From the NCBI GenBank assembly GCA_902766885.1, contig CACXFS010000063.1, positions 1 through 43,061 on the forward strand: 43,061 bases of DNA. Direction: 5' to 3'. Made by a program: the position numbers and the translations under genes. Below, in pieces: positions 24,645 to 32,152 of this stretch (positions within the stretch are counted from its first letter, which is position 1; the number at the start of each line of letters is the position of its first letter). Source of the DNA: an uncultured Ruminococcus sp. Lineage in GTDB: Bacteria > Bacillota > Clostridia > Oscillospirales > Acutalibacteraceae. The notes beneath the pieces were generated by a model. The model saw only the letters and a list, made by a program, of their open reading frames with translations. It made no database searches and was not told the DNA's origin.

Positions 24645-25934
24645 CTATTCCTCCTGTCTTTCGGCGGCGATAACAAACATACCTCTGCCGCCGTCAATCA
24701 CCGTTGTGACAAAATATCTTATGTCGTCCATAGCGTGGTCGTTTTCCTTTACGGGCAAATCGTCGGCTTTTCTGCTGTCCCAGCGGTAAAGCGAAAATTC
24801 ACGCTTTGACGCCTTGCAGTTTCTGCAAATCTTGATACTGCCGTCCTTTAATGCCTGCGACACCCTGCGTATTCCGTTCACAACATTGTTCTGTGCAGGC
24901 GTTACCCTGAATTTTCCGTGACGGCGGATAACCTCAGTAAAGCTTGCCGCCGACGGGTCAACAACCACCTGCGAAATTTTCCTGTCGCCCGCAAGGGCGC
25001 AAAGTCCCTTGTAGTGCTCCTCGTCGGTTTTCTGAAATCCCTCTGTGCGTGAATTGAAGTAGTATTCGTCAATCCTGTACCACACACCGCCCTGCTTGCC
25101 CCATAAGCCGAATGACGCGGGATTTACCGTTCCGTAGTCGCACGAAATTGCATACTTCTGAAATTCACCCTTGGGAACGTCGCAGTACATTTCTTCGTCA
25201 GCCATAAACGGATAAACGGCTCCGTGAACAGCAACCCATCTGCCCCTGACAAATCTTTCGTAAAATACGCCCGAATAAAGATTTTCGTACCTCTGCTTTA
25301 CTTCATCTGAAAGCGAGGGATTGTCGTCCATAGTAAAGTGCAGATAGAGCGCATTTTTGTCCTTTGCCTTTTTAATCCACTCCGTATAAAACCAGTGTTC
25401 GGGATATTCGGGGTTGCAATTAAACCAGAATTTCGAGCCTGTAACCGAACACCTCGCCATAGCCTGCTCAACAAACGAGCGAGGCATAAGCGCAACCTCG
25501 TCAAACATAACGCCCGAAAGCGTCATACCCTGAATGAGCGATGCGGAGGATTCGTCTTTACCTCCGAAAAGGTAGAACCTGTTTTTTCTCCCTCTGTAGC
25601 TTACGTTGAGAATATTGTGCGTGATTTTTTCGTCACACGCAAAACCGAGCGAGCGCAAAAGCGGAATTACGGGAGTAACCATATTTCTCCGCAGAGAACG
25701 GATTGTCTTGCCGCAGAGAGCAAAGTCCGAGTTGCCGCCGAAATAAAAGCTCCAGATAATGAATGACAGCACCATACAGAACGTCTTGCCGCTTCGCACC
25801 GCACCGTCGCAGATTATTGCGTCGAAGTTACGGTACTCTGAGCTTTTGCTCCACCACGAAAGCACCCTGAGCTGTTTTTGTGAAAAAGGTTTAATCTTCA
25901 GCCCTATCACTTCCGACGGACTTTGCGCCCTCAT
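24645..25934 (-). CDS. Terminase large subunit (PBSX family)
   Basis: This 429-residue DNA-packaging motor is complete. The ATPase has Walker A GAVRSGKT (44-51) and Walker B GVMFDE (141-146). The nuclease has the Asp in ISCDYGT (266), the Asp in VVVDPSA (326) and the acidic pair in DHAMDDIRY (403-404). It is closely like PBSX XtmB, which cuts by headful. Its ATG lies inside terS (44-nt overlap) and lacks a clear SD, so translation is probably coupled. Confidence 0.93.
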   Translation of the reverse strand: MRAQSPSEVIGLKIKPFSQKQLRVLSWWSKSSEYRNFDAIICDGAVRSGKTFCMVLSFIIWSFYFGGNSDFALCGKTIRSLRRNMVTPVIPLLRSLGFACDEKITHNILNVSYRGRKNRFYLFGGKDESSASLIQGMTLSGVMFDEVALMPRSFVEQAMARCSVTGSKFWFNCNPEYPEHWFYTEWIKKAKDKNALYLHFTMDDNPSLSDEVKQRYENLYSGVFYERFVRGRWVAVHGAVYPFMADEEMYCDVPKGEFQKYAISCDYGTVNPASFGLWGKQGGVWYRIDEYYFNSRTEGFQKTDEEHYKGLCALAGDRKISQVVVDPSAASFTEVIRRHGKFRVTPAQNNVVNGIRRVSQALKDGSIKICRNCKASKREFSLYRWDSRKADDLPVKENDHAMDDIRYFVTTVIDGGRGMFVIAAERQEE

Positions 25935-26403
25935 CTATTGCGTCAAAAAGGCTCTGAACGCCGTTTTCTTCCTCCTGCTTGCTTTCAAGCTTTTCAAGCG
26001 CCTTGAGCCTGTCGAAAAACTTGATTTCCATTGAGCCGTCCTTCGGTCTTTTAATCTCCGACACAAGGAACAAATCCATTTCGCTCAAATCCGCACGTGA
26101 CGGATTTTCCATATAAAGCAGTGAAACCGCATCAGAGATATTGCCGAAAGCCAGCCGCTGATAACCGACCGATGCCATATTTGCAAGCGACTTTTCACGC
26201 TGACGTGCAAGTGTTTCAATCTCGTCTGCAATCTCCTTTCGGCAAAGCAGTTTTTCACCTGCCTGCTCGGGATTTTTCGACCAGCCTGCACGCTGAGCCG
26301 CAAGCGAGGAACTTCCTGTATTTAAAAAGCAACTGCAAAACTCCCTCTCACGGCTTGTAAGTTTTTTCTCTATTTTTGTCACCTCCGTTTTTTGAGAAAG
26401 CAA
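25891..26403 (-). CDS. Terminase small subunit
   Basis: The open frame from a TTG at 26403 gives 170 residues. The likely protein begins about ten codons later. A strong GGAGGTG site (26380-26386) is followed 8 nt downstream by ATA (26371-26373) where an ATG would be expected, giving IEKKLTSREREFC, the normal opening of this family. The N-terminal helix-turn-helix (LTSREREFCSCFLNTGSSSLAAQRAGWSK) binds the packaging site and the C-terminal helices oligomerise. ATA initiation is very inefficient, so terS may be weakly translated. Confidence 0.8.
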   Translation of the reverse strand: MLSQKTEVTKIEKKLTSREREFCSCFLNTGSSSLAAQRAGWSKNPEQAGEKLLCRKEIADEIETLARQREKSLANMASVGYQRLAFGNISDAVSLLYMENPSRADLSEMDLFLVSEIKRPKDGSMEIKFFDRLKALEKLESKQEEENGVQSLFDAIDEGAKSVGSDRAED

Positions 26404-26467
26404 TATAAACTGACAATTATTAATTGTTAATTAAATTTGCCTCTCAATTACCCTTGTAAAAAATAAA

Positions 26468-26493
26468 AAAATTGCATATTTTAATGCAATTTT
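26468..26493 (-). terminator. AT-rich hairpin upstream of the phage-like operon
   Basis: AAAATTGCAT and ATGCAATTTT form a perfect 10-bp stem around a 6-nt loop. On the minus strand it is followed by TTTTATTTTTT and lies 65 nt before terS, so it could act as a terminator or leader attenuator for the cassette. Its AT-rich stem makes it weak. Confidence 0.4.
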
Positions 26494-26543
26494 CCAAAAA
26501 TAATTTTGAATATTTTAAATTTTTTCGAAAATCGGAGGTAAAA

Positions 26544-27938
26544 ATGCTTACTTCAAGCTACAAAAACAACCTTACGGAAATAAAAAACGCCCTGCGAAGT
26601 GACAAAAGCTTTGACCTCGTAGAGCGTGACCTGTTTATCGGCGGCAGAAACGCCGCAATGTTTTTTGTTGACGGCTTTTTAAAGGACGACATAGCGGAGA
26701 AAATCCTCGAATATTTCTATAAAAATCTGAAGGAAGAAAACTTTTCCTCTCCCGAACACTTTTCAAAAAGTGCAGTTCCCTATGTTGAAGTGGAGGTTTC
26801 CTCCGACGTAAAGAAAATCTGTACCGACGTGTTAAGCGGAATTTCCGCTTTGATTGTAGAGGGTTTTAACAAGGCGATTCTGCTTGACACACGAACATAC
26901 CCCCAGCGTGAAACGGGCGAGCCCGACAACGACAAGGTACTGCGTGGCAGTCACGACGGCTTTGTTGAAACGCTTATTTTGAATACCGCTCTTATCCGCC
27001 GCAGAATACGTGACACCGACTTGACCGTTCAGGCGTTTAAAATCGGTAGTCGTTCGCAAACCGACGTAGCCGTTCTGTATATGGAATCAAAGGTGGATAA
27101 AAAATTCTTAAAGGAGCTTACAAAAAGGCTCAATTCAATAAAAACGCCCTCGCTTACTATGAATCAGCAAAGTCTGATTGAGGCGCTTTACAAACGAGTG
27201 TGGTACAATCCGTTCCCGAAGGTAAAGCACACAGAACGCCCCGACACCGCCGCATCAGCCGTACTTGAGGGCAACATTGTAATTCTCGTTGACAACGCAC
27301 CCTCGGCTCTGCTTATGCCCACATCAATTTTTGACGTGCTTGAGGAGGCGGACGATTATTACTTTTCGCCTGTAGTGGGAACATACCTCAAACTTTCACG
27401 TTACTTTATTACAATCCTGTCGGTTTTCATAACTCCCTTGTGGTTGCTTGCGTTGCAGAATCCGCAATTCTGTCCCGACTTTCTGAAATTCATTCTGCTT
27501 GACGAGGTGCAGAATATACCCGTTTTCTGGCAGTTAATATTAATGGAAATCGGCATTGACGGCTTGCGCCTCGCCGCACTTAACACGCCCAACTCGCTTA
27601 CAACGCCGCTTAGCATAATCGGAGCAATAGCGCTGAGCGAATTCGCCGTAGAGTCGGGCTGGGTATGTATGGAGGCAATCCTCTATATGGCACTGGTAAC
27701 GGTTGCAAACTACACTCAGCCGAACTACGAGCTCGGCTACAGCCTGAAATTCTGCCGAGTGCTGTTGCTTGTTCTGACGTATATTTTCAATATATGGGGC
27801 TTTATTGCGGCGTTTGTAATCAATCTTCTTTTAATCTGCTTCAACAGAACGCTGTCGGGTAAAAGCTACCTTTATCCGCTCATTCCGTTCAACGCAGGCG
27901 AATTCTTACGCAAAATTGTTCGTGTAAGGAGCAGATAA
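26544..27938 (+). CDS. spoVAF: Stage V sporulation protein AF (GerA-like membrane protein)
   Basis: This is 464 residues from the ATG at 26544 (GGAGG 5 nt upstream). It follows Bacillus SpoVAF along its length: IGGRNAAMFFVDGF, PYVEVEV, LDTRTYPQRETGEPDNDKVLRGSHDGFVE, RRRIRDTDLTVQAFKIGSRSQTDVAV, YNPFPKVKHTERPDTAAS and VDNAPSALLMPTSIFD. A C-terminal membrane half has about five or six helices. SpoVAF is an inner spore membrane protein that modulates SpoVA channel opening and dipicolinate release in germination. In Bacillus it is part of the spoVA operon; here it stands alone, divergent from the phage-like cassette. Confidence 0.85.
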   Translation: MLTSSYKNNLTEIKNALRSDKSFDLVERDLFIGGRNAAMFFVDGFLKDDIAEKILEYFYKNLKEENFSSPEHFSKSAVPYVEVEVSSDVKKICTDVLSGISALIVEGFNKAILLDTRTYPQRETGEPDNDKVLRGSHDGFVETLILNTALIRRRIRDTDLTVQAFKIGSRSQTDVAVLYMESKVDKKFLKELTKRLNSIKTPSLTMNQQSLIEALYKRVWYNPFPKVKHTERPDTAASAVLEGNIVILVDNAPSALLMPTSIFDVLEEADDYYFSPVVGTYLKLSRYFITILSVFITPLWLLALQNPQFCPDFLKFILLDEVQNIPVFWQLILMEIGIDGLRLAALNTPNSLTTPLSIIGAIALSEFAVESGWVCMEAILYMALVTVANYTQPNYELGYSLKFCRVLLLVLTYIFNIWGFIAAFVINLLLICFNRTLSGKSYLYPLIPFNAGEFLRKIVRVRSR

Positions 27939-27956
27939 TTACAGCAAAAATTTTTC

Positions 27957-28131
27957 AGGGAAACACTGATTAAATCGTTTGTGCATATTGCGTAGTCAGA
28001 TTTTTCGTCAGGTTGGACAAATAAACCGCAGTAATGCTGACGCATTACGAGGATTTTTTGGGCAAGCTGACGGAAAATATGCAAGCAAGATGTGCAAACA
28101 GCTTTCAGCGTGATTTATTCAGTGTTTCCCT
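27957..28131. repeat. Long imperfect palindromic element (MITE-like)
   Basis: The ends GGGAAACACTGATTAAATC and GATTTATTCAGTGTTTCCC are inverted repeats with one mismatch. Inner blocks also match in inverted order: GTTTGTGCATATTGC against GCAAGATGTGCAAAC, and TTTTTCGTCAGGTTGGACAAA against a TTTGGGCAAGCTGACGGAAAA-like segment. The whole 175-bp unit could fold into one hairpin. The right end lies inside the 3' end of the FemAB-like gene. No coding capacity of its own. Confidence 0.75.
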
Positions 28132-29121
28132 AGCTTTCATCATCAGATCGGCGCAGAAGTTTGTTGCGGATTTAAAAGTATAGTCAAACTCGCCTGCCCA
28201 TGTTTTGACCTTTCCGTTAAAACCCTGTTTGAATCTGTATACTCCGTAATTGCGGTGTGTTTCGTCATACCAGTACGGCACACCGCAAAAATCGTACACC
28301 CGTCTGCCCCTGTCTGAGGCATACCTTATCATATTCCACTGCATAAGGTAGTTCGGCATAAGGCTGCGCAGATTGTCCGACGAACAGCCGTAAACATAGC
28401 TTACGGTGTCGGCGTAATCGATAAACAGCGCACCCGACAGCGGTATTTCATCGTAATAGCACATACACAGACCTGCGCCCTCCCCGAACGCATCTAGGAT
28501 TTTTGCAAAATACTCCTTTGTCCTCATATCAAAGCCGTCACGACGTGACGTCTGTTTCATAAGCGTGTCAAAATCGTCAAGCGCCTCTTTTCCGCAAAAT
28601 TTACATTCAACGCCCTTTCTCTGAGCAAGTCTTATGTTGTACCTCCACTTCGGCTTAAACGACTGAAAAATCTCCTCTGCCGTTCTGCCGTTAAGCTCAA
28701 TTCTGTAGTTTTCTCTGCACTGCGTGTTCTCATACCCTACCTTTTCGCCGTGATAAGCAAAGCCGAGCGACTTTAGATTTGCAATAGCCTCAAAGTCGTT
28801 TTCATCAATCAGCGGGTCGATTTTCAGCGTATACGCCCTGTGCTTTTTCGCAATCAGCTTTATCTGCTCAAAAATAAGCCTGAGCGCATTTCTGTCGTGA
28901 AAGTCGCAGACAGGACCTCTCGGTGCATAAAGCATAGAGGTTTTGAGAAACGGAATTTTCTTAATAAGAATCAGCATTGTGCCGACCGTATTTCCGTCTT
29001 TATCCTTTGCAACTATATATTCACTGTTCCAGTTATCCTTAACCTCAGTCCAGCACGATGACTGCGTAAAGCTTCCGTTTATATGCTCCGAGCAGAAATG
29101 CTCGTATTCATTCATATCCAT
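28105..29121 (-). CDS. FemAB-like peptidyltransferase
   Basis: This 338-residue protein has two GNAT-like halves. It should transfer an amino acid from aminoacyl-tRNA to a peptidoglycan precursor or a related acceptor. Family marks are LYAPRGPVCDF (near 64), EEIFQSFKPKWRYNIRLAQRKGV (near 148), DGFDMRTKEYFAKIL and YGCSSDNLRSLMPNYLMQWNMIRYASDRGRRVYDFCGV. SD GGGAGG lies 8 nt before the ATG. The last nine residues (ARETLNKSR) and the stop are encoded within the palindromic element at 27957-28131, so the native C-terminus was probably replaced. Confidence 0.82.
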   Translation of the reverse strand: MDMNEYEHFCSEHINGSFTQSSCWTEVKDNWNSEYIVAKDKDGNTVGTMLILIKKIPFLKTSMLYAPRGPVCDFHDRNALRLIFEQIKLIAKKHRAYTLKIDPLIDENDFEAIANLKSLGFAYHGEKVGYENTQCRENYRIELNGRTAEEIFQSFKPKWRYNIRLAQRKGVECKFCGKEALDDFDTLMKQTSRRDGFDMRTKEYFAKILDAFGEGAGLCMCYYDEIPLSGALFIDYADTVSYVYGCSSDNLRSLMPNYLMQWNMIRYASDRGRRVYDFCGVPYWYDETHRNYGVYRFKQGFNGKVKTWAGEFDYTFKSATNFCADLMMKARETLNKSR

Positions 29122-29209
29122 AAAACAAGCCTCCCGTAAATTGTGTTTCCTTAATTATACGGAAGGCTTGTTTCACATTTCATTCAAAGTTGTATAAAAT
29201 TTGTATCTT

Positions 29210-29974
29210 TTATTCCTCTGTCGTAACATCACCAAAATCGCTTTTAATATTTCGCATTTCGTAATAATCAACACCTAAAACATTAAATGCAAAGTAATCC
29301 GGCTGTATATTTATATACTTCGAAACGCTGTTATCGTTCACGTCCCAGCCGCAATATTCGTTCAAACCGTTTACAATATCGGGCAAAAGAATATTATAGT
29401 CGTCGTTTGCATCATAATACGGATTTTCGTCATTGTCGTAGTCATAATTCGGTATCTCGCCGTTTGCCAGAATATTCAGCTGATACACCTTGTCGGTTTT
29501 GCGGTCAAAAACTATCTGAGCCTCGGTAAAATTATTGCCGTAAAATACAACATTCATAAGCCTTGCCGAAACGGGAACGCCGTCTACTGCGCCGCTAACT
29601 ATAACCGTTTCATAAAGCGCAGGCTTTTTTTCGCTGTCATTCATAATCAAATCAATCGCCGAAACTGCGTAATCGGACTCCTTAAGCGACTCTTTAAGCG
29701 GCTGTAAAGCTCCGTAAACAAGCTGAAACAGCGTAAAATCCGAAACGTCCTCGTTGTCGTCAATCCAGATTGCATTTCCCGATTGTATCAAATCGTTAAG
29801 CTGTTTAATCGAAGTTGTGCTTCCTGCATCTGTATTTATAGCCAGCTTTTCGGGCACTGCCTCGGTTTTCTTTGAATCGTTCACCCTGTAATAAAAGTAC
29901 GGCAATGCAACAATTGAAAAGGTAATTACAACCGAAAGCAAGGTGCATAAAGCATATTTAATTTTAGTTTTCAT
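29210..29974 (-). CDS. Secreted or membrane-anchored protein of a two-component operon
   Basis: This is a 254-residue protein. Residues 8-28 form a hydrophobic signal or anchor helix followed by YYRVNDSKK, so the bulk is outside the cell. The rest is alpha/beta with an acidic stretch (PNYDYDNDENPYYDANDDYN). I do not recognise a family. It overlaps the upstream histidine kinase gene by 11 nt and has a GGAGG site, so it is co-expressed with that kinase. It may be its ligand sensor, partner or target. Confidence 0.7.
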   Translation of the reverse strand: MKTKIKYALCTLLSVVITFSIVALPYFYYRVNDSKKTEAVPEKLAINTDAGSTTSIKQLNDLIQSGNAIWIDDNEDVSDFTLFQLVYGALQPLKESLKESDYAVSAIDLIMNDSEKKPALYETVIVSGAVDGVPVSARLMNVVFYGNNFTEAQIVFDRKTDKVYQLNILANGEIPNYDYDNDENPYYDANDDYNILLPDIVNGLNEYCGWDVNDNSVSKYINIQPDYFAFNVLGVDYYEMRNIKSDFGDVTTEE

Positions 29975-31382
29975 TGCTTTCCTCCTTTTCAGTTGTCGAA
30001 ATTGCTACGTCAAAGCGCACCGTTGTTCCGACATTTTCTTCACTTTCTATTGTCAGTATTGAGTTGTGCAATCGTGCAATCTCGTTGCAAAGGGCAAGTC
30101 CGAGTCCTGCACCTCCCATTTTTCGTGAGCGTGACTTGTCAACCATATAAAACGGCTGAGTAATTTTTTCAAGCTCGTCTGTCGGTATACCCCTGCCGCA
30201 GTCGGACACGGAAAAGCCGTATCTGTCACCGTCAATTTTTCCGAGGAGTGAAATCTCCTGACCCTCTTTCGAAGCCTTGCAGGCGTTGTCAATAAGATTA
30301 TATAAAAGTGTTTTCAGAAGTGACGATTCAGCAAAAATGAATGCTTTTTCGTATTTTATATGGAGCCTTACTCCGTATTTTTTAAGCAGGAACGCAACAC
30401 TTCCCCTTAACTCCTTTATCAGATGTTCAGTGTTAATGTCGGCGCATTTTATGTCGCTGTTTTCCATCACGATAATTTCAAGAAGATTTGCCGAGAGTTT
30501 TTCAAGCCTTTTGCCCTCTCTGTAAATGTAATCGGCACATTCTCTGCGTTTTTCAGCGTCAAGCTCATAGGTTCTGAGCATATCAGCGTAGCCGATAACC
30601 GAGGTCAGCGGAGTTTTCAGTTCATGGGTAAAGTTTGCAACAAAATCGTCCCTGTCCTGTGCCGCCTTTTTCAGCTTATCGGTGTAGCTTTCAATGTTTT
30701 CCACCATTGTGTTAAAGCTCTCTGAAAGCTCCCGCACTTCTCCCGTGCTTGACATTTCAACTCTCTTTGAAAAATTGCCTTCTGCAATTTCCTTTGCCGC
30801 ATCGGAAAGCCTTACAAGCGGTCTTGTCAGAAATTTTGAAAAAATCACGAGCACAAGTGACGAAACCATAGCCACAATCAAAAGAATAATTCGGAAAATC
30901 CCGCAATAATTATCGCGGTTTGAATAAATCTCGCTTATGTCGGTAAGCGTTTCAACAAACAAATCACGCCCCGAGATTGAAATATGACTTACCGCCTGAA
31001 ACCAGTGTCTGTCCTTGCTTTGCACAACTCGGTGAGAATGCATATTTTTTTCAATTGCCGTAATAAAAGTAATGTCGTCAAACTCGGTAAGCTGTGTCGC
31101 ATTGCCGATTTTCACATTTGTATCAGCCGAACTCCCCGAAACCTGCTGTAAAAAGTTGTTGATAATGTAGTCAAGGGAATTTTCGCCATAACCCATTGTG
31201 TCAGCGTTTGCACAGGTTGCATACAGCGAAAGCGTTATGTAGCTGTTGTTGTCGGCAAGGGTGCTCGTCTTTTCCTCAAGAGTGCTTGTAAACACAGCAT
31301 TTATCAGCAAAAATCCGCCCACACCGAAGGAAACGATTATCATAATGAATGAAACGAAAAATATCTTCCACGCAAATTTCAA
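29964..31382 (-). CDS. Sensor histidine kinase
   Basis: The 472-residue product has a membrane helix at 8-30, an extracytoplasmic sensor of about 130 residues, a second helix (162-182) and HAMP (183-235). The HisKA domain has phospho-acceptor His253 in NFTHELKTPLT, and the ATPase domain has an N box (NLIDNACKASKEG), G1 (VSDCGRGIP) and G2 (GGAGLGLAL). The kinase should phosphorylate the regulator encoded just upstream. The start is TTG at 31382 with GGAGG 7 nt upstream, overlapping the regulator's stop. The signal is unknown. Confidence 0.9.
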   Translation of the reverse strand: MKFAWKIFFVSFIMIIVSFGVGGFLLINAVFTSTLEEKTSTLADNNSYITLSLYATCANADTMGYGENSLDYIINNFLQQVSGSSADTNVKIGNATQLTEFDDITFITAIEKNMHSHRVVQSKDRHWFQAVSHISISGRDLFVETLTDISEIYSNRDNYCGIFRIILLIVAMVSSLVLVIFSKFLTRPLVRLSDAAKEIAEGNFSKRVEMSSTGEVRELSESFNTMVENIESYTDKLKKAAQDRDDFVANFTHELKTPLTSVIGYADMLRTYELDAEKRRECADYIYREGKRLEKLSANLLEIIVMENSDIKCADINTEHLIKELRGSVAFLLKKYGVRLHIKYEKAFIFAESSLLKTLLYNLIDNACKASKEGQEISLLGKIDGDRYGFSVSDCGRGIPTDELEKITQPFYMVDKSRSRKMGGAGLGLALCNEIARLHNSILTIESEENVGTTVRFDVAISTTEKEESNEN

Positions 31383-32044
31383 CTATTTTCCTCCTCAATG
31401 TATCTGTAACCGACCTTGTATACCGACTGAATACTGTCCTTGATTCCAAGCTTTTTCCTCAGCCTTTGAATATGCAAATCAACCGTTCTCGTGTCGCCCA
31501 TATACGGCTCGTGCCACACCTGCTCATAAATTGTTTCACGGTACAGCGCAATGTTTTTATTCTTTACAAACAACAGCAAAAGCTCGTATTCCTTTAAGGT
31601 AAGCTCCACAACCTCACCGTTTTTCCTGACGATGCGAGAGCTTGTGTCAATTGTGATATCGCCCGACTTAATAATCTGCGCCGCCTTGTTATACCTGCGA
31701 AGTACTGTTTCAACTCTCGCCTGCAATTCCGCAACGTCAAAAGGCTTTGTTATGTAATCGTCAGCACCGAGCTTTAAGCCTCTGACCTTGTCATCAACAC
31801 TGTTTTTAGCCGTAATAAAAATTACGGGAGTGTTGTAATTTTCAATATATTCAATAAGCTCAAACCCGTCAATTTTCGGAAGCATTACGTCAAGCAGAAT
31901 CAAATCATACCTGTTCTGCTCAATCATATCCGCACCCTTTTCTCCGTCGCCAGCCGTTTCGCAGATATAGCCGAGCGGTGAAAGTGCCATTGCAATCAAG
32001 TTTGAAATATGCTCCTCGTCCTCAACAATAAGTATTTTTGTCAT
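31379..32044 (-). CDS. OmpR-family response regulator
   Basis: This is 221 residues from the ATG at 32044, with a GGGGTG site. The receiver domain has acidic residues 8-10, phospho-acceptor Asp52 (LLDVMLP) and Lys in FITAKNS. The winged-helix DNA-binding domain spans about 125-221 (LTLKEYELLLLFVKNKNIALYRETIY, RTVDLHIQRLRKKL). It heads a three-gene operon with the kinase and the secreted protein, divergent from spoIIP. Confidence 0.92.
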   Translation of the reverse strand: MTKILIVEDEEHISNLIAMALSPLGYICETAGDGEKGADMIEQNRYDLILLDVMLPKIDGFELIEYIENYNTPVIFITAKNSVDDKVRGLKLGADDYITKPFDVAELQARVETVLRRYNKAAQIIKSGDITIDTSSRIVRKNGEVVELTLKEYELLLLFVKNKNIALYRETIYEQVWHEPYMGDTRTVDLHIQRLRKKLGIKDSIQSVYKVGYRYIEEENS

Positions 32045-32070
32045 TTCTTCACCCCCTGCTTTGAACAATT

Positions 32071-32079
32071 ATTATACCA
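32071..32079 (-). promoter_or_regulatory. Extended -10 promoter element of the two-component operon
   Basis: The minus strand reads TGGTATAAT, a perfect -10 with the TGn extension, about 27 nt before the ATG. The -35 region is poor, as expected for extended -10 promoters. Confidence 0.5.
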
Positions 32080-32109
32080 TAAAATTGTATCATAGTTGTA
32101 TGGAATACA

Positions 32110-32152
32110 AAAAAATCACTCGCATATAAATTTATAAAGCGGGTGATTTTTT
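32110..32152 (+). promoter_or_regulatory. Hairpin sequestering the spoIIP ribosome site
   Basis: Positions 32110-32123 pair with 32139-32152 over 14 bp (one G-T pair), loop 15 nt. The 3' arm contains the SD (GGGTGA) and reaches two bases into the TTG start codon. The loop begins with CATATAAAT (from 32123), which is similar to a mother-cell sigma-E -10 element. Confidence 0.6.

Larger units (their letters stand above)
15831..26403 (-). mobile_element. Compact phage-derived cassette in PBSX order, without sheath, tape measure or lysis genes
   Basis: Seventeen minus-strand genes run without a gap larger than about 20 bp and mostly overlap by 1-14 nt: terminase, portal, protease, decoration, capsid, neck, tube-like, LysM, hub and baseplate. 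The order follows Bacillus PBSX (xtmAB-xkdEFG...xkdPQRSTU). Missing are sheath (xkdK), tape measure (xkdO), tail fibre, holin, endolysin, integrase, repressor and replication genes. No frame is interrupted. Flanks are ordinary chromosomal genes (zinc-ribbon gene and spoVAF) and no attachment-site repeats were seen. Either a decayed prophage, or a maintained domesticated particle. Confidence 0.85.

Noticed and set aside
15831-26403. Contractile tailocin or extracellular contractile injection system
   Set aside because: Capsid, portal, protease and terminase genes are present and no sheath gene is found, so it is a head-bearing, DNA-packaging set, not a headless tail.
15763-26543. att-type direct repeats flanking the phage-like cassette
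   Set aside because: I compared the two flanks by eye and saw no shared string beyond AT-rich chance matches. No tRNA gene is adjacent.
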